A DNA stretch of 64,000 nt from Musa acuminata AAA Group (taxonomy: Eukaryota; Streptophyta; Magnoliopsida; Zingiberales; Musaceae): positions 30,155,001-30,219,000 of the forward strand of contig NC_088339.1 of NCBI RefSeq assembly GCF_036884655.1. The letters are read 5' to 3'. This document shows, piece after piece, positions 26,387-38,307 of this stretch. The position numbers and the translations under genes were made by a program. The first letter of the stretch is position 1. Each line of letters opens with the position of its first letter. Under the pieces are notes generated by a model. The model did no database searches and was not told where the DNA came from. It was given only the letters and a program-made list of their open reading frames with translations.

Positions 26387-26416
<30 letters not shown>
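26387..26416. repeat. (GA)n microsatellite
   Basis: A run of about 15 GA units in intergenic DNA, not adjacent to a called gene. Confidence 0.9.
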
Positions 26417-26421
<5 letters not shown>

Positions 26422-26842
26422 GAATGTTTGGTGGTTTAGCTAGCATGCTTATCTTGCTGGTTAGATTTATTTTCAGTTTGCATCATGTGCTCAGATTCAA
26501 TGGCAACTTTTCTTAAAGTTGTTGTCTCCACATTTTAATCTTATCCCCCAACATTTGACATTGAAGACTAAGATTCTAAGATCTCACTCAACAAACCAAC
26601 TCAATCAAGGATTTGACTGTGAGATCTGTTCTTCTTCCTAGAGTTCAGAGCAGGCCTAGTGTTGACCATGGGTTAAATCATATTATTCCCTGATTGCAAG
26701 TTAGACATTGGGCTTGCAGATGATTTTGCACAGCATGCATGATGATTTTGTTTGTACTTGAAACAGTTGAGAATTAATCAAAGGGAGTGTTGATCATGGA
26801 AATGAACTGAAACGCCCCACTGGAATTAATGGACATCGACAG

Positions 26843-26923
26843 GAAGAAGAAGAAGAAGAAGAAGAAGAAGAAGAAGAAGAAGAAGAAGAAGAAGAAGAAG
26901 AAGAAGAAGAAGAAGAAGAAGAA
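26843..26923. repeat. (GAA)27 trinucleotide run
   Basis: An uninterrupted run of 27 GAA units in intergenic DNA. Long polypurine GAA tracts can form triplex DNA and are prone to length change. Confidence 0.95.
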
Positions 26924-29776
26924 GCTTTACCATCTTTTAAAACGATTATAATAGATTGGTATTACACCTCCGTCACTAACCATATTTACATGAACAAAAT
27001 ATTTGGCATTGTCGAGATTATAATTGGCATTCAAACCCTTGGAAAATCGCAACAAAACTGATCAATAACTATAATGGCTATTTCTTATTTGTCATTATGT
27101 ATGTATATTTCTACATGTATGAGCCACAAAGATTACTCATTTCTCATGCAGCTTACCATATCCTCTATGATACTTGAAGTTTGTAACCAATAATACAACT
27201 CATGAACATCCAATTGTCACGTATCCCGATTTCATTCAACGAGAGAACAGGTTGACCACCTTAACAGGTGAGCCCGATACGTATTCAATACTGAGCCATG
27301 TCGTACGGCATGTGTACATGGGGGGGCACTCATCCAATACTTGCGCGTCAGGCTTTCTCCCCTACACACAAACCTTCGCCATTTACTTTTCTCTCCATGT
27401 GGAAAGGACACCCAACTTGGATGGATGCCATGATCACTCGGCTATCTCCACACTCCACCAATCTTTCGTGTTCTTCCACTGCAATAAATACTTCTCAATC
27501 GGCCATTAATAAACTACACAAGATTGTAAGTATACGAGGCACAAAATGATTGCTACTGCCATTAGGATTGCATGTGACCGGGGGACAATGTCATGACGAT
27601 TTTGATTGCTTTGCTTGGGGCTACACCTAAAAGCACTCCTCCTCGTGTGTACCGGCGACCTGATGCTCACAGTAGAGAGATCAGAAGAGAGAGGTTACTT
27701 TGGTTGACGTGTTGCACCTGTTTGCTATATTGCATGTAGTAGCTTCGGACCACAGGAAACACTCGATCGATCATGGACACTGCTGTCATCTCCCAAGCAT
27801 CAGCACGCTTCGTCGTCCAAGAAAAGGGAAGCTTGAGCACGCTCTTGGTTGGCTTTATTTACTTGGAATCATCGAATGATCGTGGCCTATGGCCTTCTTT
27901 GGTGCAAGTGTTTAACGTGTTTGATGCGGCAAAGCTTGGGCTTCCAAAACTTGGGTCTAAGCCTGACATTGTTGACGAGTTGCCTCCCTATGGCGATTGG
28001 GTTGCAGAGCCTACGGCAGCGTAGCCTGTCCTGAAGTCAACAGAGCAAGCATCAGAGTCCAGGGAGATGGTGGACAGAGACTTCGAGGGAGGAAGGGATG
28101 GCTGTGTCTTGACCGAACTCCACAGCCTCCCAGGCCGATCCCTCGCAGCAGCGATCCATGCATGTTGGCCTGTAGCGTTTGGCAGTAGCAGAGGACAGCA
28201 GGTGTGATGATCCTCGGATTCCTTCTCTGTTCCTCCTCGTGTACCTTTTTCATTTTCTACTGTTTGATGCTGGTGATGAAATCATTTTTCTAGCACCTCA
28301 AATTAATTACCACCTCTATTTTCTGTCGAAGGATATCTAACCAAGTGGAGGGCAGAAACATTACAAGCTTTCATTTGGAGTATAGAGGAGAGGAATTGAC
28401 TCTCACAAATGATCCTAAATATTCTACAGAATGTGGCCAAAACAGGACTCCACATTTGTTTCTATCTCACCTTGGGCAGAATATAATGTTGTGGTGTTCC
28501 TAATTAGATTTGAGTACGAAAAGGTGCTGTCATGTGGTGAATGTGTTTTGCTGATCTTGTCTTGCCAACATGAGACATCAATCCGTGGTGTTCTTGTTGG
28601 TACTGGCTTTAGGGAACCTATGATCCACAAAAGCTGATTTCAATGGCCAAGCAAAACCCACCCAGAACAGATGCCTTTTGCTTGTTTTCTGAAGGAACAA
28701 GCTGTCATACGAATCCATAGCTCCATGCCCAGTAAAAGAACAAGTCAGATTCAGATTTTGGTTCTTTAAGTCCTCTAGCTCCACTGACACAACCCTAAAT
28801 ACCTAAGCATACGGATATGAGACTATAAACATACGTACTAGGCAATCATGCACAAATATTCTGCACTCAGCAAGAAATTGCTTTCGGCTGCAGGTAAAGA
28901 GAGACTATTCAAAGCCCAGAAGAACCCTATTGGGAATGTTCTGCTTTGGGATCCCATATGAAGCTCTCATATTCTCCACAAGCTCAAATTTATCTTCTCA
29001 TGCAGATTACGCCCCACCATCTTCCGCACCATTCTCCCTATCCCATGCTCCGTGGAATGCAAGTGTATGATTTGTGTTGGTTGTAGTATCTGGTAAGAAG
29101 CTCTGGAAAGTTGATCCCTTCTTAATACCTCAAATGAGGTTCATTGAGTGCGTACAAAGCACTCATATCTGTTCTACACTCCAAATAGAAGAGGCAACAA
29201 ATGAAGGATATGTATGTAGTGCATGGACCTGAATTCGATGTAAAGTTTCTTCCGACGTTTGATTCAATGAGTAGAGTTCAAGGTTCCGATCTCCCATCAT
29301 TTTCTTATTTATCCTCGTATGGATGGATGACTTGGAGAAGTGAGTTGGATTCAACTTCCCTCTCTTGCTTGGAAACACGAGAATGAATCAACAAAGAAGA
29401 AAGGAGCTTCACTACCAACACCCGCTCACCGGTAATTTTCTGATATCCCAAACTAGTGGTGAAATGAAACGACAACAAGGGATATCCTCACTGTGTTAAC
29501 TGTTACGGGCGATCGATCGCTTGATGTCTAAGAATAACTTCAAGAGGCTGAAGGCATCACGAAGTAGAAAAAGCAGAATTGGACTATGCTTCTCTGACAC
29601 AGAGTACCACACCAGACTCTGTTTTTGGATAATCTTCATGGAGGTAGTTTGAAGGTGGAGTTGGCAAAACAGAGTCTTTGATGGTAGCATATGTCATATA
29701 CGTCTGCTTTGCCCATACTCTAAAGCTAACATGGACCAACATTCCTGTTATGGTCATCTCTTTTTCATCTCTCTTG

Positions 29777-29783
29777 TATATAT
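29777..29783 (+). promoter_or_regulatory. TATA box candidate for laccase
   Basis: TATATAT lies about 120 bp upstream of the laccase start codon, with a CT tract between them. Confidence 0.5.
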
Positions 29784-29856
29784 GGCCATCTATCTCTCTC
29801 TCATGGCACACCACCATACGTTCTCCAACTATTCCAGCCATCGAGCGTAATACCTG

Positions 29857-29883
29857 CCTCTCTCTCTCTCTCTCTCTCTCTCT
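29857..29883 (+). repeat. (CT)n leader tract ahead of laccase
   Basis: A pure CT microsatellite ends 18 bp before the laccase ATG and is therefore probably transcribed as part of the leader. Confidence 0.85.
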
Positions 29884-29901
29884 GTGAATTATCTCATCGG
29901 G

Positions 29902-32085
29902 ATGGGTTCCTTCCCATGTCCGTCGTCTGTTCTCATCGAGGCCTTGGTTGTCTCATCCATCGTGTTGCTTGCGCTTCCAGCTGATGTTGTACAAGCCCAG
30001 CAAAATGGCATAGTTAGACACTACAAGTTTGACGTATGCTCTTTAGCAACTGCAGTCTTCTGCTTGCAAAAATTGGACTGGCTATGAGGTTCAGTGTTGC
30101 TGAAACATTGAGAATTCGATCTGCAGATACAAATGGCAGATGTGACTCGCCTGTGCTATACAAAGAGCATCATCACCGTCAACGGGCAGTACCCGGGGCC
30201 TACGATCTTCGCCAGAGATGGCGACCGGGTCATCGTCAATGTGGAGAACCATGTGCGAGACAATGTCACCATTCATTGGTATGGGAGTCTTACTCTTGTT
30301 AATGCAGACGTATAGAGAACAGCCTATCACCTGATAGATACTACACAAAACTGAGGACAACCTTTTGAGCACAGGCATGGAGTCCGGCAACTGCGCAGCG
30401 GCTGGGCGGACGGGCCGGCGTACGTGACCCAGTGCCCGATCCAGAGCGGACAAAGCTACGTTTACAACTTCACCATCGTGGGACAGAGAGGCACTCTGTT
30501 CTGGCACGCCCACATCTCATGGCTTAGAACGACCCTCCATGGCGCCATCATCATCCTCCCCGAGCTCGGTGTTCCCTATCCATTCATCGAACCCTATAAA
30601 GAAGTCCCTGTCATCTTTGGTACTCACATCAGCCTCCTGTTGTTGCTGTGTTCATTTGTCTTGGCTTCACTATGCTATCTATACGCTTGCTTTGCAGGGG
30701 AGTGGTGGAAGGCTGATACAGAGGTTGTCATTAGTCAGGCACTTGAGAATGGTGGAGAGCCAAATATTTCGGATGCCTTCACCATCAACGGACGCCCTGG
30801 TCCTCTCTACAACTGTTCGGTTAAAGGTACAAAGAAAACCCCAGCAAATGGAAGAATATATGTAGTTCGTTTGTGTGATAATATCTAAATGTTTTGATCA
30901 TGGTGCAACTGCAGATACATTCAAACTCATGGTGAGGCCAGGAAAGTCGTACCTCCTTCGCTTGATCAACGCTGCACTCAACGATGAGCTTTTCTTCAGC
31001 ATCGCCAACCACACCGTCACCGTTGTCGAGGTCGATGCCGGCTACGTCAAGCCCTTCGAAGCCGACACCATCCTCATATCGCCGGGCCAGACGATGAACG
31101 TTCTGCTCGACGCCAAACCTAATTACCCCAATGCCATTTTCTCCATGAGTGCCAGGCCCTACTCTACTGGATCCGGCACCTTCGACAACACCACCGTCGC
31201 AGCCATCCTCAAGTACCGCAACCCCAGCAATTCGTCTTCTGCTGGTTTTAGCAAGGAGCTCGCCCTCTATATACCAGCCCTTCCGGCGTTTAACGACACA
31301 TCCTTCGCCGCAAACTTCACCGGCAAGTTACGTAGTCTGGCGACGGCTCAATATCCGGCCAACGTACCGCAGACCGTCGACCGACGCTTCTTCTTCACCG
31401 TCGGGCTCGGCACGGACCCGTGCCCGACAAACCAGACGTGCCAGGGACCAAACGGCACCAAGTTCTCTTCCACCGTCAACAACATCTCCTTCACAGAACC
31501 AACGACGGCTCTCCTCCAGGCGCACTTCTTCGGGCAGTCGGAGGGCGTGTACACGCCGGACTTCCCCGCCTTCCCACTCATGCCGTTCGACTACACCGGA
31601 ACTCCGCCGAACAACACGAACGTGAGCCATGGGACCAAGCTGTTGGTGCTTCCCTTCAACACCAGCGTCGAGTTGGTGATGCAGGACACTAGCATTCTGG
31701 GGACGGAGAGCCACCCGCTGCACCTCCATGGCTACAACTTCTTCGTGGTAGGGGAAGGGTTCGGCAACTTCGATCCGGCGAGCGACCCGGCCGAGTTCAA
31801 CCTGGTGGATCCGGTGGAGAGGAACACCGTCGGGGTGCCGGACGGCGGCTGGGTGGCCATTAGATTCTTGGCGGACAACCCAGGTTAGTATGCAGATATA
31901 CCGCGTGCATTGCGTGCATTAGATTCAAACTGTTGAAATCTGCATCATTTGCAGGCGTGTGGTTCATGCACTGTCACATCGAGATCCACTTGAGTTGGGG
32001 TTTGACGATGGCGTGGCTGGTCTTGGACGGAGCACTTCCCAACCAGAAGTTGCCACCTCCGCCTTCGGATCTCCCGAAATGCTAG
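29902..32085 (+). CDS. Laccase (multicopper oxidase)
   Basis: Six exons (29902-30033, 30127-30278, 30375-30619, 30698-30826, 30915-31883, 31955-32085) join in frame to 585 residues, a normal laccase length. A signal peptide ends near VVQAQ. All four copper-binding blocks are intact: HWHGVRQ (split across exons 2 and 3), [21 protein letters not shown] and [12 protein letters not shown]. The residue ten after the type-1 cysteine is Leu, as in most plant laccases. Many NxS/T sequons fit a secreted glycoprotein. Plant laccases oxidise monolignols and other phenolics in the apoplast using O2, contributing to lignin or flavonoid polymers. The first ATG in frame is at 29902; the codon at 29884 is GTG and is not used. 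Exon 5 carries a candidate miR397 site. Subclade is not resolved. The gene is divergent from the expansin and convergent with the WRKY gene. Confidence 0.95.
30964..30984 (+). promoter_or_regulatory. Candidate miR397 target site in laccase exon 5
   Basis: The 21 bases encode LINAALND and match the perfect complement of the canonical miR397 at 19 of 21 positions, by my memory of the miRNA. The mismatches fall at miRNA positions 3 and 21, and the central cleavage region (positions 9-12) pairs fully. miR397 is known to cut laccase transcripts at this conserved site in dicots and grasses. Confidence 0.7.
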
Positions 32086-32812
32086 ACTTTGATGGGCAGA
32101 TTCAAGTCTCGACCAACTTGGATATTGATGATGCGGGTTCTAATTATCCGATTGTTGCTTGGGTTCTTTTTGTTGTCTTATTAATTTGCTTCACACAGCC
32201 ATCGAGAGAGACTATATTAAGGTTTTTGTTGGCAGAAAAAGACCCGAATTGACCATGTCCAATTATTATTATATTATATCTCACGATGATCTCATCTGTC
32301 ACGCAGCGTTAGATCGCTGATCACAGCGATAATTATTTTTCTTTTAGAAGCTTTTTTGTTCCTATCGATTTAACATTTCTTTAATTTATAAATAAAAAAT
32401 CTAAAGTAAAATTGGTTTAATTGTCTTTTTATAATCATAAAATCTGAGATAATTCTTTAGTCAAATTCCAACATCCAAACAAGCGATCTCCACCGCCCAA
32501 CTTAAAGAATAAACGTATGACAAGTCTTTTTCTTACTTCTTTCTTTCTTTCTCGAATCCATGTGAAGTGCATCTGTCGATCTGTGGTCTCAAAACAAAAT
32601 CTGCGTTTGATTCTGCTGAACCCTACATTATCTCAAAATGTTGGTGATCGGATGATGAATTTTCTCGAAATAATTAATAAATATAAAAAGGAGCAAACAT
32701 TTTTCTTTATAGAAATTATAGGCAAAGATGAACATTCTGTATACATATTATGGACAAGAAGCGATCGATCCGTACGTGTCATACGGTGTTGCTTTGGGAA
32801 ATTTGACATCGT
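32086..32812. other. Intergenic DNA between laccase and WRKY genes
   Basis: AT-rich DNA between two converging genes, expected to hold both 3' untranslated regions. No other feature is visible. Confidence 0.5.
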
Positions 32813-34242
32813 TCACCGATCCTTTGATTGTTTAAGATTCAGACTGTGGCGGAAATGGAGCCCTAAATCAATGTCAGATGGATTGGTAGGTGGGGAAATT
32901 GATGCAGAATAGTAGGAGGGACAAGGCGTTGGGAAGAAGTGGTAATGATGATATGATGAGACAGCAGAACCAGTACTGCATGGCTCCCTGATGAGCAAGG
33001 GCACAACATCTTGCAGCAGTCCTTGCGGATGCTGCACAGCATCACTCGGACGCATGTTTTGTTTCCCTGCGCCAGGGTTCAGTGTAGCTTCTTCCTCGAG
33101 TCCTCGATCGGGAGATCCTGGACTGCTCTCGCCACTGGTCACGGCCACCACCTCCTCCCTCAGTTCGCCTTGAATACTTTGGCTCTTGTAATCTTTGTGC
33201 AGCTGCTCCTCGCCCTGCAGCTTGGGTTTCTTGGGCACCTGAAGCTTCGTAGCAGTATGATCCTGGGGACGACGCCGGAGGACGTGAAAGTGGGGATAGT
33301 GAAGATGGAGGCCTTCGTAGGTTATGGTGAGCATGTTTGGATCTTCTTTCGACCTCTCTACTTGCCTTTTCGCACTGCACCGAGGGTTGGTGCACCTATA
33401 GTAACTCCTGCTCGACAAACCAAAGAAGAAGCTTCACACAAACTAAGACAGAACGATGACACGAGTGCCAGAAAATAGATTGACTGTATTTGATTCTGAT
33501 TGTTCATTTGTTGGTGCTTGTCTCATGCTAGTGAGACAAACATGTTCTAACTCTATACCTGAGGACCGGTAACAGCGATTGGAACCGAGTCGCGGGTGAT
33601 ACTCGTATCATAATTTGGTAAGCGTACAGTATTCACCGAGGGAAGAAAGTACTTGTGTTCATGCCGTATGTATACGTAGTACAAATATGTTTGTGGGAAC
33701 ATGTTGTTAATCTTTGATCTGAATGAAATAGGCATTGGTGGCAAGAGAAAGAACCTTGGGTTTGGGTTGTTCTTTATAGTTTTCTGGCCATATTTCCTCC
33801 ACTTATAGCCATCCTCTGCTACTCCACCTCCACAGCTCTTGATCATCACCGCGTACTTGGAGTCCGATTTGCCAATGCCTTTCTCTGGTACTGGAGCTCT
33901 GCAAGCACGCACGAGGACTTCCGGAATGAAGAGCGAGCGTCAAAGATACAATAGAATCACGTTGTAGAAGAAATGACATTAGCTCACTTACCTATAACGA
34001 TGCGAAGTAGCGCGGACGTCAGGAACCTTGGTAGATAGAGCTCTCTCGATGTCTTCAATGGTCGGACCGGAATAAGCCGACGAGATGAGCGTGTTTGGTA
34101 CGTGCCGCAGACTACCAGCTGTTCCACCATCTGCAGCCTTGGATGAGACGAAGGGAGGTGATGCAACAGCCGAAAGCTCTCCGAGAAGCTCCTTCTCTGA
34201 TTCATCATGCCAATAGATCTCTGGTTCTTTTACTTGTGCCAT
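32813..34242 (-). CDS. WRKY transcription factor, group IIc (WRKY49-like)
   Basis: Three minus-strand exons (34242-33992, 33898-33755, 33407-32813) encode about 329 residues. The WRKY domain has DGYKWRKYGQK (about residues 114-123), then NNPNPR interrupted by the family's conserved intron, SYYRCTNPRC and a zinc knuckle C-X4-C-X23-H-X1-H ending GLHLH, which is the group IIc spacing. The HLHY ending, the preceding KYAVMIKSCGGGVAEDGYKW and a long C-terminal tail suggest the WRKY49 lineage. WRKY proteins bind W-boxes (TTGAC) in defence and stress promoters. The start is uncertain: 34242 is the first ATG in the open frame, but the frame stays open upstream to a TTGCAG that could be a splice acceptor near 34272, so a short upstream exon may exist. 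The acidic N-terminal part (IYWHDESEKELLGEL) is conserved in style with this lineage. Confidence 0.87.
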
Positions 34243-34296
34243 CGGAACCAGTTCACCTTGATTTGTGGGTTCTGCAATCGCCAAGGAGAACGGAGG

Positions 34297-34300
<4 letters not shown>

Positions 34301-34328
<28 letters not shown>
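34301..34328. repeat. (AG)14 tract upstream of WRKY gene
   Basis: A GA microsatellite (CT on the coding strand) about 60-85 bp upstream of the assigned WRKY start. It is probably in the leader, or in a first intron if an upstream exon exists. Confidence 0.85.
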
Positions 34329-34330
<2 letters not shown>

Positions 34331-36104
34331 GCTGTCGGTAAGCAGCTTAAACTTGGCTTTTAATGACCCAATTTTAAGTGTCGTGAATCTCTTTGGTGAA
34401 AAGTATTCCAGACGCTGGACTGTGGCATTAACTGAAGTAATGATCAACAACGGAGTAGAAAAATGAATAGCCCAGCGATCATCTCATGCATGCATCTTCT
34501 CTTTAATTAAAACCTCAAGCAAGTAACGTATGACCTACATCCGAAGACTCCTCCCTCGAAGACCACCGAGTACACGTGATCTTATCCCTCCCCCCTCTCC
34601 TCCCGCTGTGGCATGCTGTGGATGCCTCCCAGCTATCCATTCTTCTCCTCTAAATCAGAGTCCAAGAAACGCAGCTCACGTTTCAACAAACTCACTGTGG
34701 CTGCATCAGCATCGACCCACGCTTGCTGGACTAGCATTTACTCTTGTACTTACTGTACTGTAGATACACGGTCCCGTGGTCCGTTGTCTCTTGACAAGTC
34801 CCATCCTCATCGCTCCATATCATAGTTCAAAGCGACCAGTGGCACCTGGTTCTGCCAGTTTGTACACGACACGAAGATGATAAGTCCGAATCCTCGACTG
34901 TCATTGCCATCACAAGAAGATATGATGCTGCATCCCAATGCCCGGCTGCATGCATCCTGGAGTTGAAATGATGCACACAGTCCGTGACGAGAGACGTCAG
35001 ACAAGACTCTTGTACATGATAATGGATTGGATCGCAACTTTGTGCCGAAGAATACCCCTACCATCTGACGGTGTCAGTGTCACACCGCTATTCGTGAGCA
35101 GCTTATTTGAGAGCTGATGGAAGAAATAAATACTCCTGTTGCACCCAACCCAAACAGAGCACAGGGTGCTATTAGCGGCCGCCCTTTGGACTTAGCTGGA
35201 GAATACATAAATGCATGCATCTTATTGATTGAATATTTGCGAATTGAAAGCCTGGGGACACCAAGCAATAATGCTGTGCGCGAGTTGGCGCAACAGTTCC
35301 TATCAAACAAGATACATGGCAGGAAGATATAATAACATCATTGCTTTGCATGATTTTTAGAATATCATATTTATGCCACGATATCACTGATGTAATGCAC
35401 GCAACTATTCGATAAGATCGATTATTCCAAGAGATACCCACATAAATGGGCCTTCGTAATTGATTTGTTTTCTGTAATGGGCTTTTTGGTCTTCTTCTTA
35501 GTTTTATTGTCCTTTTTCATTGGGATTTTTAAGACCGTTGGATCGCAGACGGCCGGATCAAAGCTTTCCTTTCCCATCCATGGCGACGTTCCTCCTCCCC
35601 ACTCGCTCGGTCCGCTCGGGTTTATGTCAGCGTCCACACCGTACCGGTCCGTCTGTATAACGGGCGTTACAGAACTCGTGCGACACACTTTATAACCCGG
35701 GAGAAGAGGCCGACGGCGTCCCCACACGACACCACCGACGGAGCGTGACTGCTGGTTTGCGGCGGGCCCGACACCGAAACTACAGCGACGCCCTTATCTC
35801 CTTGGCCCGTTACACGTGTCTTCGTTCACCACCACAAACGACGCCTCGAAACGCGGACACTGTGGGATTTCGTCGTATTTTTATTTCTCATTAAGAGACT
35901 ACTCTTTCACGGTCGTAATAGTCTGACGTATCTTCCTCGAATCAAATGGAGGGTATGTCGTGTGGTATGAAACAAATGAAGCATGGATATTCGGTTTAGT
36001 TCTCGCTTTTGGTGCAGACCCACTTCCCGCCCAATTTGAAACGCGTTTGCCAACTCCACCGCCTTACCTTGGCTTCCACCGCACACCACTCTTCTTCTCC
36101 TCCC
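34329..36104. other. Intergenic promoter region, no gene seen
   Basis: The region separates the divergent WRKY and SMR genes. A 101-codon minus-strand frame (35422-35727) has no domain I recognise and is not called. Phrases such as 'accgttggatcg' near 35533 are common in plant intergenic repeats. Confidence 0.45.
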
Positions 36105-36110
36105 TATATA
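36105..36110 (+). promoter_or_regulatory. TATA box of SMR gene
   Basis: TATATA preceded by CCC, 42 bp upstream of the SMR start codon, implying a very short leader. Confidence 0.6.
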
Positions 36111-36146
36111 CTCTCGGTCTTATTGGATTTGGATCCCAACACAACA

Positions 36147-36410
36147 ATGGGAGCGGGAAGGATGGAGATGCAGAAGATAAAGATGGGGCGGCCTGGTGAG
36201 GAGGAGGAGGTGGCGGTGGGCGGATGGGAGACGCCGAAGAGGGCGGAGTTCCGGATCCCGGCTGCGGTCCGCTGCCCCGCGCCGCCTAAGAAGAAGTCCC
36301 CCTCCGTGGCGTTTGGCAAGAGGGGGGATCCGCCCAAGAACGGCTACTTCCACCCGCCCGACCTCGAGGCCCTCTTCGCCCTGTTTTCGAGGAGGGAGGC
36401 TTGTGCGTGA
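36147..36410 (+). CDS. SIAMESE-related CDK inhibitor
   Basis: A single exon encoding 87 residues. The diagnostic SIM/SMR core is present: ETPKRAEFRIPAAVRCPAPPKKK (residues 28-50, motif (E)TP..xxRIPxxxxCPxxPxKK), followed by the C-terminal block GDPPKNGYFHPPDLEALFAL (60-79), which fits the cyclin-binding end of this family. SMR proteins bind CDK-cyclin complexes, restrain mitosis and promote endoreduplication during differentiation or stress. Small size and lack of introns are normal for the family. The ATG at 36147 follows a TATA box by 42 bp; the upstream continuation of the frame has no ATG. The particular SMR number is not assignable. Confidence 0.9.
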   Translation: MGAGRMEMQKIKMGRPGEEEEVAVGGWETPKRAEFRIPAAVRCPAPPKKKSPSVAFGKRGDPPKNGYFHPPDLEALFALFSRREACA

Positions 36411-38281
36411 ATTCGGCGTATATGGCGGGTTATTGTAGATAACAGATGCTATAAGGTATGGTTAGGATTCTTGATATATGTAGTGCTTGGAACCTTTTGC
36501 TGCAACGATGGTAGTGATTTTTTGTAGGCTTATTCATTGTCTGCGGCCCCGTTAATGTAGTTGGTATCATAATGATAAATGAATTGGTGTTTACTTGTTT
36601 TTCTGGAATGGGGGAAGAAAATATTGGGGTTTTGATGTTCTTGGAATTATGCTGTCTTAGCTTTGTGCTGGTTCAAGTTGTGTTGTAGTTGTAGTGCATC
36701 GACATCGAGATGACAAGCACAAGGAACTTTTACTTGATTTTGCTTGAGACTGTTGCAGATCGGACGAGAAGGATGCTTATTCGATGATACTTGTTAATTA
36801 GTTGTCGTGAAAGCAAGAATAAGAATAAGAATGAATTCAGTGTTCTAATGTCTGCAGACAAAAAAGGCATGCAGTGGTCCTCTGAAGATTCTTCATTTGG
36901 TGGAACATTCATCTAATTATCATTGTAGTGTTTTCGTAGAAGGATTTTTCTCTTGGCGAATGGAGAAAGCTCGAGATAAAGAATCCTAAACGACATTGGT
37001 TGCAGATATCTATGGGAGGCATAAAATTCAGCATATGTGGCATAGTATTGTATTAATATGAGGGCCACATGCGTTTGGCCTTCTTCCGGTCTGAAGACCT
37101 CATTGGTGATGATGAACTGAAAGAAACAAGGATTAAATAGTTCATCTTTCTTGTTTCATTCTTCCAAGGCCTTTGGTCCACTGCTTTCGGCGTATAAAGA
37201 TCACATGGAGTCATGTGGAGTTCATTTCTCCGGGCATCCCTAGCGGCGCTATGTCTCGGCACCTCACATGCCTTGCAGAAGCTTTCTGCTGCCCTAACGA
37301 GGCTAAAGGATGAAGAAACAAGTGCATCCTGTGATGAGTCTTCTTCCTCCGCCTTTCATTTCTGCTGGAAAGCCAAGGACAAATGAGCTTCGATGAATAG
37401 GTCTTTCCATTTAAAATTGGAGAGTCAGAACTGAGGCTTAAACGGACGCATCTGAATCAAATCACGGATGCTCCTGCACGAGGTTGGTCGATTAGGGTTG
37501 GTATGGGTCTGCGGACATCCCAAATCTTTGACAGGTTCGTCCTGCATATGCCCTGTGGGTGTCATTTTGCTGCGATAACTAAGAAACTGAGGCTATCCCA
37601 TGAACATGGCAGACAAATGGGCCCATAGATTGATTACCACCATGCAATGCATGCAGGCAAATCATAGTGTTAGCACTCCGTTTCCCTTAAATACATGCAT
37701 GCTAGTACTGCTTTTAAGCAGAACCATTGGGTTCAACAACAAGACCAAGTTTTCAAGTAATAAAATAGTTGGATTTAGTGAGATAAAGTTGGTCTTCAAA
37801 TCTCATATTTTATTTTCCATGGCTCGGCATTATGATTATGATGGTCTGGTCTGGTCTGAGACAAAGGAGGACATGCATGCACAACTTTGGTTCATGAATC
37901 TTCACCGATCCCGGCATTAATGACTTGCACAGAATAACCCCTTCATATTTTTTTACCGTGAGAAATTAAGATGAAAAGCCATCGACATGAGAACGTCTGG
38001 TGGAAGTTTCAATTAAGTGATGTGTGATGAATGTGCTGAGTCCGGAAGAAGAAGGGAAGGATCGACGAGGCGTCGGAACTCGAGAGGGAAGCCGACCAAG
38101 ATTCGCTGGTGGAGTAGATATAGCATTTGACGAGGCAAAGGCGACCCCGTAGGTGGCCTCCGGAACAGATTCTCGTGCAACAAGATTAGATCTCACGTCT
38201 GAGACCGTCCACCCATATGAACGAGAAAAGTGGGCGGAGAGACGTGAAGAACCCAACTTCTTCCTTATCTTCTTCTTCCTG
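36411..38281. other. Intergenic DNA, no gene seen
   Basis: The stretch holds the SMR 3' flank and the DVL promoter. I see no coding region, RNA gene or mobile element that I can support. Confidence 0.45.
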
Positions 38282-38288
38282 TATAAAT
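38282..38288 (+). promoter_or_regulatory. TATA box of DVL gene
   Basis: TATAAAT lies about 200 bp upstream of the DVL start codon, predicting a leader of roughly 170 bases that contains a uORF. Confidence 0.6.
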
Positions 38289-38307
38289 CTGCGTCGGAGG
38301 TTTCCTC

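Larger units (their letters stand above)
24807..29901. other. Long intergenic region with microsatellites
   Basis: This 5-kb region separates the divergently transcribed expansin and laccase genes, so it must hold both promoters. It carries a CT tract (25495-25521), a GA tract (about 26387-26416), a long GAA run (26843-26923) and an RY-type CATGCATGCATGC stretch near 26067. Open frames at 27.2-28.3 kb lack recognisable domains and I do not call them genes. Confidence 0.5.

Noticed and set aside
27773..28024. 83-codon plus-strand frame
   Set aside because: It starts at an ATG and reads protein-like, but has no domain, and the opposite strand is also open. Evidence is too weak for a gene call.
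35422..35727. 101-codon minus-strand open frame
   Set aside because: No recognisable domain. Its sequence contains common intergenic phrases, and it sits in the promoter region between two genes.
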